A stretch of 64,000 bases of DNA, taken from assembly GCF_030512175.1 (NCBI RefSeq), contig NZ_JAULBL010000002.1, positions 308,149 through 372,148 of the forward strand. The letters run 5' to 3'. This DNA is from Paeniglutamicibacter sulfureus. GTDB taxonomy: Bacteria; Actinomycetota; Actinomycetes; Actinomycetales; Micrococcaceae. Position 1 is the stretch's first letter, and every line of letters begins with the position of its first letter. Under the pieces are notes generated by a model. The model saw nothing but the letters and a program-made list of their open reading frames with translations, had not been told where the DNA came from and ran no database searches. Both the position numbers and the translations under genes were made by a program. This document shows, one piece after another, positions 49,291 to 59,658 of the stretch.

Positions 49291-49334
49291 AGCCCCGGGA
49301 CGAATGCGGCATCGGCCGCATCCGTCCCGGGGCT
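49291..49334. terminator. Bidirectional terminator between fadD and the metallophosphoesterase
   Basis: A 20-base-pair stem with a single mismatch and a 4-base loop (ATCG), starting with AGCCCCGGGACG, between convergent genes. Confidence 0.88.
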
Positions 49335-49350
49335 CTCTTGCTTTCGAGCC

Positions 49351-51252
49351 CTACTTCTTGGCGGTTCCGTCGGCGCCGACGGCGAATTCCACGACGTCGT
49401 CGTAGACGCGGCGTTCGGTCTTGACCAGGTTGTAGTCTTCGTCGAGGACCGGAAAGAGGTAGATGGGGCTGAGCTTGATCTTCGCCCCGTCGCCCTGCCG
49501 GGTGATGTCGATCTGCAGGTGGCCGTAGTGCAGGCCGCCGTCAAGAAGCTGCGGGGTTCCGTTCTCGTCGGTGGCCCAGGTCTCGGGCTGGTTGGCCGCG
49601 GCGGACCACTTCGAGTGGGTGTTGAAGCGCAGCGGCTCGTACTCGCCCTTCTCGTTTTTCACCTGCTGCTCGCCGCGCAGCCCGTCGGAGGCGACGCCCA
49701 CGTCGTAGGAGTGGAAGCCCTGCCCGTCGCCGTCGCCGTCGACCCAGGAGCGCTCGAACATCTCGTCGTGGCCGGAGAGCACCGTGGCCACCCCGTACTT
49801 CTCAAAGAGCGGGGAGTAGGCGCGCATCGCGGTGCCGGACTGGTTGTCCGCGTGCTCGTGGTTTGGCGGCGTTCCGTGCACGCCCGAGGAGTAGGCGGCG
49901 TGGTGGAACTGGACGATCACGATCTGTCCCTGTTCGCGGGCCTCGGCCAGCTGCTTCTCGGCCCACTTCCACTGTTCGCCGCCGACCGACATGTTGGGCA
50001 GGTCGGAATCCTCCGCGGTGGTGCCCGCGAAGAGTTCGGTGTAGGCCTTGTCGTAGTCGGCGTCGGTGAACTCGCCCTGGGTGTCGGTGGAGAGGTTCTC
50101 CGCCGTGAGGTTGGAATCGTCCCCGGAGAAGGGTTCGCCGGAGAGGGTGCCGGTCTTGGTGTTCTCGTCCGGTTCGCCGTTGGTCGAGTCCAGGGTCAGC
50201 ACCGTCACCGGCCCGTGGTCGGTGCGGTAGTAGGAGCCCTTGGCCGCCGGGTTGGCGGCGTCCCCGTCGTTGTCGAAGTAGGAGAGGTACTTGTTCCGGG
50301 AAATGACCGCGGGCGACTGGTCGGCGGGCGAGCCGTAGCCGCCGTTGATCCCCGCATAGGTCTCCCAGTTGCCCAGCGCCGTCACCAGCGGGACGTTGGA
50401 GGCAAGGTCGCCGTGTTCGCCGGCGAAGTAGCCAAAGAATTCGTCCCAAGCAGGCTGGTAGCCCGCGCCCTGGACCAGGTCGCCGGCGATGAGCATCAAA
50501 TCCGGGTCGGCCGCCTCGATCGCCGCCATGTTCTCGCGCATCGCGGTGTCCTGGCTGAGCGGGTAGCGAAGCGTGAAGTCGCCGTAGCGGGTGGTGGAGC
50601 CGAACTTCTGCGCCCAGGCGGAATCGCTTCCGGGACGCTGTTCGGAGTCGGGCGTGTAGCCGTTGACCGGGTTCAGTTCCCACTCGCGGTGCTCGACGCG
50701 GCCCATGGGTTCTGTCTCGGAGTCGGAGAACGCGATCAGCCGCAGGTCTTCCCAGGACTCGGCGTCGGGTGCGGTGGTGAAGGTGCCCTCATGGCGCTTG
50801 CCGCCCTGGGCGACCGTGTAGTTGTAGTCCTTGCCGGCCTTCAGTCCCTCGACGGTGAGCGTGTGCTTGTAGTTGGTGTTGGCCTTGAGCCAGGAACCCT
50901 TCACCAGACCGCTGATGCTTTGGTCCAGTTCCTTCTGGGTGTATTCCATCAGCGGCATGTACTTCGGGGTCGAGGTGAGCACCCGCTGGTTGCCCGCGCC
51001 CTGGCCCTTGCCGTTGCCGATACCAGGACCGGTGACGCTCAGGGTTCCCGGGTCGGCGGTTTCGCTGATCCAGCTGATGGTCATGGCATCCGGCTTCGGG
51101 TTCTGCAGGTAGGGCAGAACGCGGAAGCCGGGCTGGGCGTCGCGGGTGCCGACGGTGCTGTTGGCCGGTGCGGTGGTGGCGCCGGCCGGCGTGGCCAGCA
51201 GGGGCGTGGCCAGAACGGCAAGTGCCAGGGCAGCGGACAGGGACTTCTTCAT
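49351..51252 (-). CDS. Secreted metallophosphoesterase (purple acid phosphatase type)
   Basis: 633 residues. A Sec signal peptide (MKKSLSAALALAVLATPLLA, then TPAGATTA) is followed by a fibronectin-like N-domain (GFRVLPYLQNPKPDAMTISW, typical of purple acid phosphatases). The dinuclear-metal phosphoesterase domain then has RLIAFSDSE, LMLIAGDLVQGAGYQPAW, PLVTALGNWETYAG, VQFHHAAYSS and TVLSGHDEMFERSW. It probably frees phosphate from organic phosphates outside the cell. ATG 51252 is preceded by GTGAGG; the frame open to 51312 is ignored because it would bury the signal peptide. Confidence 0.87.
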   Translation of the reverse strand: MKKSLSAALALAVLATPLLATPAGATTAPANSTVGTRDAQPGFRVLPYLQNPKPDAMTISWISETADPGTLSVTGPGIGNGKGQGAGNQRVLTSTPKYMPLMEYTQKELDQSISGLVKGSWLKANTNYKHTLTVEGLKAGKDYNYTVAQGGKRHEGTFTTAPDAESWEDLRLIAFSDSETEPMGRVEHREWELNPVNGYTPDSEQRPGSDSAWAQKFGSTTRYGDFTLRYPLSQDTAMRENMAAIEAADPDLMLIAGDLVQGAGYQPAWDEFFGYFAGEHGDLASNVPLVTALGNWETYAGINGGYGSPADQSPAVISRNKYLSYFDNDGDAANPAAKGSYYRTDHGPVTVLTLDSTNGEPDENTKTGTLSGEPFSGDDSNLTAENLSTDTQGEFTDADYDKAYTELFAGTTAEDSDLPNMSVGGEQWKWAEKQLAEAREQGQIVIVQFHHAAYSSGVHGTPPNHEHADNQSGTAMRAYSPLFEKYGVATVLSGHDEMFERSWVDGDGDGQGFHSYDVGVASDGLRGEQQVKNEKGEYEPLRFNTHSKWSAAANQPETWATDENGTPQLLDGGLHYGHLQIDITRQGDGAKIKLSPIYLFPVLDEDYNLVKTERRVYDDVVEFAVGADGTAKK

Positions 51253-51520
51253 GTTTTGCCTCACGGTGCGGTGTTGGATTGGCGCGGCCGGGGGAGCGGC
51301 GCGCGAACCCATCCTCCCCGACCCTCACCAACCGAAGATGGCGCGCCGGTAAACATGCGGTGACCGCGGGGAGCCCTGTTGAGATGGGCGTTCCGGCTCG
51401 ACGTCCGCCTTGCCTCGGGGCTGCGATGTGTGAAAATCTGGGAAGAAGCCTCATGACAGGGGTTCCGGACGATGGGTGCCGTACCCGGTGTGCGACAAGA
51501 CGGCCCGCGAGGAGTCAGTC

Positions 51521-51838
51521 ATGTCTTGGTTTATTCTCATTGTTTCCGGTGTTCTCGAAGCCGTTTGGGCCACCGCGTTGGGTAGATCCGAAGGGTTAAG
51601 CCGGTTGGTTCCTACCGTTGTATTCGCCGTGGGACTGGTGTTGAGCATGGCCGGCCTGGCCTATGCGATGAAGGAACTGCCACTCGGTACCGCCTATGCG
51701 GTATGGGTCGGAATCGGTGCGACGCTGACGGTCGTTTACGCGATGGCCACTGGCACCGAGACGATCTCGATCCTGAAAGTGCTCTTTCTGCTGATGATCA
51801 TCGGCGGCGTTGTTGGCCTCAAGTCCCTTCACGCCTGA
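51521..51838 (+). CDS. SMR-family exporter, SugE/Gdx-like
   Basis: 105 residues in four membrane helices, working as a dimer. MSWFILIVSGVLEAVWATAL with the central Glu13 in the first helix, and GTAYAVWVGIGATLTVVYAM in the third, fit the SugE/Gdx branch, whose members export guanidinium rather than hydrophobic drugs. ATG 51521 has GAGGAG upstream. It is divergent from the phosphoesterase. The leader (51440-51510) contains AGGGGTTCCGG followed by ACGA, loosely reminiscent of guanidine-riboswitch elements but not convincing. Confidence 0.88.
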   Translation: MSWFILIVSGVLEAVWATALGRSEGLSRLVPTVVFAVGLVLSMAGLAYAMKELPLGTAYAVWVGIGATLTVVYAMATGTETISILKVLFLLMIIGGVVGLKSLHA

Positions 51839-51990
51839 GCTCCGTTCATCCCAACCTCGATGGGCCGGAAAGGGTCCGGCGGTTCCCAGATGCTCGCCTG
51901 TTGTGCGATGTTTTCACGCATACCTTGCCTGGTTCGCCAGGTGGAGCATAGGTTTGGGGGACTGTCGGGCGTTTCCTTGGGGGAGAAGCT

Positions 51991-52239
51991 ATGGATCACT
52001 ATGAATGCTTGGGGGTGGGACGTGCTGCATCCCCCCACCAAATCAATGTCGCTGCCAGGTTTGCCTTATGGCGCAATGGCACCAGCGCTCTTGAATGTCG
52101 GCGGATCATGGCTGCATGGTTCGTCGTCGGGGACCCGAACCGACGGTTCGACTACGATTTCTGGCTCATGTGCAACCCTGGACCCAGGGAAAACTTCGTG
52201 CCTGTGGAACGAAAGACCGCCACGGGACAGGTGCCATGA
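51991..52239 (+). CDS. Small J-domain-like protein lacking the HPD motif
   Basis: 82 residues. The start MDHYECLGVGRAASPHQINV aligns with the first helices of a DnaJ J-domain, and AAWFVVGDPNRRFDYDFWL with its last helix (the usual AYxVLxDPxxRxxYD). Between them, where HPD is required to stimulate DnaK, the sequence is WRNGTSALEC, so the loop is shortened and HPD is absent. It may be a decayed or a degenerate, non-stimulating J-protein. GGGGGAGAAGCT lies directly before the ATG. Confidence 0.6.
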   Translation: MDHYECLGVGRAASPHQINVAARFALWRNGTSALECRRIMAAWFVVGDPNRRFDYDFWLMCNPGPRENFVPVERKTATGQVP

Positions 52240-52378
52240 ATAGAACAACCCCCAGGCAGTGCCGGGCGTGGTGATTGTTGGCCGAGGGGCAGACAGCGTC
52301 TTGGATCGCGGCTAGGCTGGGCCGCAAACACCGGCAACCCGACGCGCACGGCGCTGGGGGAGCGAGAGGACCACTGAC

Positions 52379-52789
52379 ATGGGCTACACGCACAGCATCA
52401 CCGTTTCGCTGGACTGGGAGGAAGCAGTGGCCCGCACCAAGGATGCACTGGGGCGCCAGGGCTTTGGGGTGCTGACCGAGATCGATGTGCGCGCCGTCCT
52501 GACGGCAAAGATCAGTGCCGAATCGGCCGACCGGATCGGCGACTACCTGATACTTGGGGCCTGCAATCCGCATCTGGCCAATCGGGGATTGCTCACCGAG
52601 CCCGAACTTGGGGCCTTGTTGCCGTGCAACGTGGTGGTCCGCAGGGCACTGGACGCGACCGAAACCACGATAGAGACCATTGACGCGCAGGTCCTGTCCC
52701 GCATTAGTGGGAACCCTGCCATTCGCGAGGTAGCCGCCGATGCCGATACCCGCCTGAAGGCGGCGCTGGACCAGCTACGCGACACCTAG
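52379..52789 (+). CDS. DUF302 domain protein
   Basis: 136 residues with the full DUF302 pattern: ITVSLDWEEAVARTKDALGR, GFGVLTEIDVRAVLTAKI, YLILGACNPHLANRGLLTEP and LLPCNVVVRRALDATETTIE. The role of DUF302 proteins is not established; several stand next to thiol, metal or redox genes. It stands alone here. Confidence 0.85.
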   Translation: MGYTHSITVSLDWEEAVARTKDALGRQGFGVLTEIDVRAVLTAKISAESADRIGDYLILGACNPHLANRGLLTEPELGALLPCNVVVRRALDATETTIETIDAQVLSRISGNPAIREVAADADTRLKAALDQLRDT

Positions 52790-53095
52790 GCCATTCAACA
52801 GTCGGTGCCGACTCAGAGCTGCGGCACGCGGGTTGGTACCTGTTCCGTTCCTGGCTTGGCCCCTCCACTGTCGGGCCGCGCAGGTAGAGCCGCGCAAGAA
52901 GGGCGATGACCAGTCCGAGCTTCCATGTGCGGCGAACACGCCCGGAACTGCGCTCCCATCTTTTCTTGCGCGACATTCAACCCCCAAGGTTTCTGCCTGG
53001 GTGGGGCTCCCCGGCCCCCACACAATCCAGCACAGGCCGAAGACGCGACAGAGGGGGCGGGAAATTCTTCCCGCCCCCTCTGGCTTCCTTCCCGG
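52790..53095. other. Intergenic region between DUF302 and the Clp gene, with a terminator hairpin
   Basis: No gene seen. At 53051-53080 GAGGGGGCGGGAA and its exact complement form a stem with a 4-base loop, just after the Clp stop on the minus strand. There is no long T-run, but the position suggests a terminator usable in both directions. Confidence 0.65.
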
Positions 53096-55654
<2,559 letters not shown>

Positions 55655-55673
55655 GTTTCCTCCTATTGGATAC

Positions 55674-55694
55674 TTGAGTGCTATTGGCTCAAGT
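55674..55694 (-). promoter_or_regulatory. HAIR element (HspR binding) upstream of the Clp gene
   Basis: CTTGAGT-N7-GCTCAAG, one base from the HAIR consensus CTTGAGT-N7-ACTCAAG. It is 20 bases upstream of the ATG, inside the promoter region, as in actinobacterial clpB and dnaK operons repressed by HspR. Confidence 0.85.
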
Positions 55695-56444
55695 TAACGC
55701 GGATGCCAACAGGATATTCCCGGGCGTGATTCCGGCGGGGCAATGTTCGCCGACGGCGAGATGCCGGGGGTGACGGCCTGGAGATGCTTTCAGCACGGCA
55801 GCACGGAATATGCCTGCTTCAGGGTGTCACCCGCCCGCTTGCCCTTCAGGCAAGCGGCTGGTGGGGGACGGTGGTCCTTCTTGCCCGAGGCGTGGAGGTG
55901 CCAGTGTTCCCTTTTCCGCACGCCGAGACGCAGGCAGGTGATAGTCCTGTCCATCAACAAGGACTTCGCAGCGGCCACGATGTTCCCGTTAAGGAAGAAG
56001 GTCCAACTCAGGATGGATTTGCGGGTCTTCACCTACTGAACCTGCCGCATTATCCGCAACTGGTTGAAGGCGTGGTGAGCCGCAATGGAGGGAATCAGCC
56101 CGACGACCGGCTTGGACTGCACCATCCGCACCGCCGCAGAGCCCGGGCCCACCGTCTACTTGATCACATTTAAGCTACCGCCCCGGGGGAGCTCCTGACT
56201 ATTGCCATCCAGATGGAATCCGGGCTGCTGGCGCAGCCCTACTATGACGCCATCCGACCGGGCTCCTAGTCACCATGGAAAGGGCCGGAAGTCCGCACTT
56301 GTGCGGGTATACGGGATCGAGGGAGCGGGAGCCATCGACCGGTGTCGGCATCCACGTATTTGTCCGCCGCATGGATTGATAACGGAATTGTAACTTTTGT
56401 ATTTACCCTCGTAGGGTTTTACATCGGGTCGCATCTAGGCAACC
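55695..56444. other. Region without a recognisable gene
   Basis: About 750 bases between the Clp promoter and the c-di-AMP riboswitch. Open frames up to 130 codons exist on the plus strand, but none is protein-like or has a good ribosome site. A short piece (LLTIAIQMESGLLAQPYYDA near 56190-56250) hints at a decayed gene tail, and the right end (around 56380-56420) is T-rich and should carry the riboswitch promoter. Confidence 0.4.
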
Positions 56445-56645
56445 CAGTCCCGATCCGGTTCGCCCAACCCTACCGGCGGATCGCGGAGTAAAAATTCCCG
56501 GTAGGGGCGGAGGACCCAATCAACCGATCCTGGTCTTGCACCATGGATCTCGGGGTGAAGTTGAGTCCACCTTGGTGGGCTCGGCCGAGTTAATCTCATG
56601 ACTCGAATCCGACAGCTAACTTCGCAGGCGATACATGAGAGGTAA
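56445..56645 (+). promoter_or_regulatory. ydaO/yuaA-type c-di-AMP riboswitch upstream of the M23 peptidase
   Basis: The region carries the hallmark 3' block CCGACAGCTAACTTCGCAGG (56610-56629) followed by GAGAGG, and upstream blocks GGATCGCGGAGTA near 56478, GGAGGACCCAATC near 56510 and CGGGGTGAAG near 56555, in the order of ydaO riboswitches. In actinobacteria these control cell-wall hydrolase genes, which fits the gene that follows. Ligand-bound c-di-AMP would be expected to shut the gene off. The exact 5' boundary is uncertain. Confidence 0.85.
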
Positions 56646-56649
56646 TCAT

Positions 56650-57687
56650 TTGACCCAGCACCATAATTCCGCGCGCCGCCGCGCGTCCGGCCCCGTTGAT
56701 GCCAAGCCCGCCAACGCTTCCATGGAGCAAATCGCGAGCGGCGAAAACACTTCCCGGCGGTCGGGCCGCCGCGCACTCGGCGCGGTCCCGGATTCCGCGC
56801 AATCCCCGAATGACACGGAGTATGCCGGCCGCCGATTCGTGGCAAGCCTCCGCTATGGAGCGGCCCCGGACGCTTCATCCATGGCCGCCGCCGAAGTCCC
56901 TTCCGCATCTGGTGCACAGTCGGTGCCCCTGCCGATGCCTGCGGAAGCCGGCAAACTGGACAGCGTTCGGAAGTTCGCCCCCCGGAACCGGCGCCCCCGC
57001 CTCGGGTTGGCGCACAAGCTCGCAGCAGTCGCCGCCGTGTCCGCCCTGGCATTCGCTGCCGCCCCCGCGCAGGAGGCCGAGGAGGTTGCCCCGGAGCCCC
57101 AGCGCGTCGCCCAGACCGCCGTCGCGGATGTCAAAGCCCCGGCCAGCGACAAGCTCACGGTCGATCGCGCCTCGGTGACCAGCAAGTTCATCAAGGTGGA
57201 AAAGAAGGAAAAGAAGCCGGCCCCTGTCACGACCGTTGCCGCCGCAAAGGTCGCCAAGGACGCCAAGCCGGCGCCCGCCGCCACCGCTGACACCGGAAAA
57301 GTCACCAAGCTCGCCCAGCCGGTGGACAGTATCCGGTTGACGTCGCGCTTTGGTTTCCGCAAGAACCCGACCGGTCCGGGGTACATGAACCACAACGGCC
57401 TGGACTACGCAGTTCCCATGGGTACGCCGATCAAGGCAAGCGCCGCCGGCACCGTCGTGCAGGCCGAATGGGCCGGCCACTCCGGCAACCGCGTCAAAAT
57501 CGACCACGGCAACGGGCTGGAAACCAGCTACAACCACAACTCGGCCCTCAAGGTGTCCGTGGGACAAAAGGTCGGGCGCGGCGAGGTCGTCGCCCTGGCT
57601 GGCAGCACGGGCAACTCAACAGGCCCCCACCTGCACCTCGAGGTCATCGTCAACGGCAAGTGGGTCAATCCCGAGGGCTGGCTCTAA
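56650..57687 (+). CDS. M23-family peptidase (LytM-type) under c-di-AMP control
   Basis: 345 residues, probably anchored or secreted. A long charged N-terminus (residues 1-110) is followed by a hydrophobic segment (HKLAAVAAVSALAFAAAPA) that may be a late signal, then a Lys/Pro/Ala linker and a C-terminal M23 domain with SRFGFRKNPTGPG, NHNGLDYAVPMGTPIKA (metal His and Asp) and STGPHLHLEV (HxH). It should cut peptidoglycan cross-bridges. TTG 56650 is favoured: the GAGAGG at the end of the riboswitch is 7-8 bases upstream; ATG 56635 lies inside the riboswitch. Confidence 0.87.
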   Translation: MTQHHNSARRRASGPVDAKPANASMEQIASGENTSRRSGRRALGAVPDSAQSPNDTEYAGRRFVASLRYGAAPDASSMAAAEVPSASGAQSVPLPMPAEAGKLDSVRKFAPRNRRPRLGLAHKLAAVAAVSALAFAAAPAQEAEEVAPEPQRVAQTAVADVKAPASDKLTVDRASVTSKFIKVEKKEKKPAPVTTVAAAKVAKDAKPAPAATADTGKVTKLAQPVDSIRLTSRFGFRKNPTGPGYMNHNGLDYAVPMGTPIKASAAGTVVQAEWAGHSGNRVKIDHGNGLETSYNHNSALKVSVGQKVGRGEVVALAGSTGNSTGPHLHLEVIVNGKWVNPEGWL

Positions 57688-57943
57688 CGGCCAGGCATCG
57701 CCGATCTGTGGCGGACTTCGTTTCGTATACCTCGAGAACTTGTCCTGCAAAGCTGAAACGATCCAGATCACCACGGCAATGACCGCAAGAACGCCCACGA
57801 TTCTCCCTACGCGGCCGCTTCCGAGCATCCGCCAATGTGTTGCTCGTCACGGCGGTGTGGGGAATCGAGAGGCCCATTGCGTGGTTGACATTGATTGACG
57901 CATCAAGCACCACCCCCCCCGAAAAAACAGGAGACTCCCTCTT

Positions 57944-58498
57944 ATGGCAACCACCGTCCTGACCCTCGTCGGTTCCCTCCGCAACGGTTCCACCAACCAG
58001 CAGCTGGCCGAGGCCACCGTCGCGAACGCCCCTGAGGGCGTTGAGGTGAACCTTTACGCCGGCATCGAGGACATTCCGTTCTACAACGAGGACATCGACG
58101 TCGAGGGACAGGTTCCGGCTGCTGCCGTCGCCCTGCGCGAAGCCGCCGGTGCGGCCGACGCCCTGCTGCTGGTTTCCCCCGAGTACAACGGCACCATGCC
58201 TGCAGTGCTGAAGAACGCCATCGACTGGCTTTCCCGCCCGATGGGCGCCGGTGCCGTCTTCGGCAAGCCCGCCGCCGTCATCGGCACCGCCTACGGCCAG
58301 TTCGGTGGCGTGTGGGCCCAGGACGAGGCCCGCAAGGCCGTCGGCATCGCCGGCGCCACCGTGCTGGAAGACGTCAAGCTCTCCATCCCGGGTTCGCTGG
58401 TCCGCTTCGCCGAGACCCACCCGAAGGACGACGCAGAGGTTGTCGGCCAGGTTTCGGCAGTGCTCGAGGGCATCCGCGCCGCCGCCGAAAGCAACTAG
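57944..58498 (+). CDS. NADPH-dependent FMN reductase
   Basis: Flavodoxin-fold reductase of 184 residues. LVGSLRNGSTNQQLAE near residue 8 binds the FMN phosphate and VSPEYNGTMPAVLKNAIDWL near 78 is the family signature, with GKPAAVIGTAYGQFGGVWAQ following. It reduces quinones, chromate, azo dyes or FMN depending on the member; the substrate is unknown. AGGAG lies upstream of the ATG. It stands alone and is followed by a hairpin. Confidence 0.92.
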   Translation: MATTVLTLVGSLRNGSTNQQLAEATVANAPEGVEVNLYAGIEDIPFYNEDIDVEGQVPAAAVALREAAGAADALLLVSPEYNGTMPAVLKNAIDWLSRPMGAGAVFGKPAAVIGTAYGQFGGVWAQDEARKAVGIAGATVLEDVKLSIPGSLVRFAETHPKDDAEVVGQVSAVLEGIRAAAESN

Positions 58499-58539
58499 TC
58501 CAGAAATGGTATTGACCCTTCGGGGTCGATGAGTGCACC

Positions 58540-58572
58540 TGTGGCCGGTACCTGTTTCGGGTGCCGGCCACA
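58540..58572 (+). terminator. Probable terminator after the FMN reductase
   Basis: TGTGGCCGGTACC pairs with GGGTGCCGGCCACA around TGTTTC (two imperfect positions). A smaller hairpin (ATTGACCC-TTCG-GGGTCGAT) lies just before it at 58511-58530. Confidence 0.65.
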
Positions 58573-58609
58573 AGCGTCTGTTGCGGCGGCACATGGCTAG
58601 TATTGGCAC

Positions 58610-59563
58610 ATGAACGACGTGATGACGCTGCGCTTCCTGGCCGCACCGACCGATGTTTCCGAAGACGGGCTCACGGTCCAGGCCGGGCGCGTGCTCGAGT
58701 GGATCGACAAGGCCGGCTACGCCTGCGCCGTCGGCTACTCCGGCGGCTACTGCGTCACCGCCTACGTCGGGAACGTCCACTTCACCCGGCCCATCGAAAA
58801 CGGCGACCTGATCGAGGTTACCGCCCGGATCGTGCACACCGGGCGCAGCAGCATGCAGGTGGTGGTCACCGTCGACGCCGCCGACGTGCGCGAACGCGTC
58901 TTCAAGCCCGCCATGGACTGCATCCTGGTCTTCGTGGCAATGGACGAGCAACGCCGCGCCAAGGCGGTCCCGCCCTGGAAGCCGGCCGATGCCGCAGCGG
59001 CCCAACTGGCACATGGGGCGGCCGACCGCGTGGCCGCGCGCGCCGAGATCCGCCAGGCCATGCTGGCGCAGGAGTACACGGAGGCCGGCACCGCGCCTCG
59101 CGAGAAGTTCAGGTTCCTGGCCTCCCCGACGGACGTGAACTGGGGAGGGAACGCACACGGCGGGATCGTGATGCGCTGGATCGACGAGGTCGCCCGGGCC
59201 TGCGCCATGGGGTGGTGCGGGGATGATGCGGTGGCCGTCTATTCCGGGGGCATCCACTTCACCAATCCCATCCACATCGGCGACGTCGTCGAGCTCGAGG
59301 CGCGGCTGATCCACACCGGACCGCATTCCATGCACATCGCCGTGCACGTGCGCGCCCGCGACCCCCGCGAAACGCAGTGGCGCGACACCACCCAGTGCAT
59401 GACCATCTTCGTCGCCCGTGACGAGTCCGGCCGCGCTTCCGCGGTGCGGCAGCTGGTGCCCGTCAGCGAGGAGGACCGGCGGCTGGACGCACACGCCGTG
59501 GACCTGGTCCGGCGGCGGGCGGAACTGAGCCCCCTGCGATTCGCCACGGAGCGGGTGTACTGA
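58610..59563 (+). CDS. Acyl-CoA thioesterase with two hotdog domains
   Basis: 317 residues, two copies of the 4HBT hotdog fold. The first (about 1-150) has RVLEWIDKAGYACAVGYSGG and VHFTRPIENGDLIEVTARIV; the second (about 155-310) has the fuller active-site pattern NWGGNAHGGIVMRWIDEVAR and IHFTNPIHIGDVVELEARLI. In such tandem proteins usually one domain keeps the catalytic Asp/Glu; the second looks the better preserved. TAGTAT ends 6 bases before the ATG and no ribosome site is visible, so the mRNA is probably leaderless. Confidence 0.9.
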   Translation: MNDVMTLRFLAAPTDVSEDGLTVQAGRVLEWIDKAGYACAVGYSGGYCVTAYVGNVHFTRPIENGDLIEVTARIVHTGRSSMQVVVTVDAADVRERVFKPAMDCILVFVAMDEQRRAKAVPPWKPADAAAAQLAHGAADRVAARAEIRQAMLAQEYTEAGTAPREKFRFLASPTDVNWGGNAHGGIVMRWIDEVARACAMGWCGDDAVAVYSGGIHFTNPIHIGDVVELEARLIHTGPHSMHIAVHVRARDPRETQWRDTTQCMTIFVARDESGRASAVRQLVPVSEEDRRLDAHAVDLVRRRAELSPLRFATERVY

Positions 59564-59658
59564 GCCGGCGGCAAATACCGTACGGGGCAGGTGCGGCCGG
59601 GCATCGGACGGTGCCCGCGGTTGCCGGCAGGGCGGTGCCCTGGAGATCCCCGCCCCGT

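Noticed and set aside
49036-51363. A 775-codon plus-strand frame opposite the metallophosphoesterase
   Set aside because: Gly/Val/Arg-rich antisense frame without ribosome site; crosses a terminator.
53051-53080. CRISPR-like or insertion-sequence repeat
   Set aside because: It is a single perfect hairpin at the end of the Clp gene and is better explained as a terminator.
57665-59494. A 609-codon minus-strand frame across the FMN reductase and thioesterase genes
   Set aside because: Crosses two clear genes and a terminator; composition is typical of an antisense frame.
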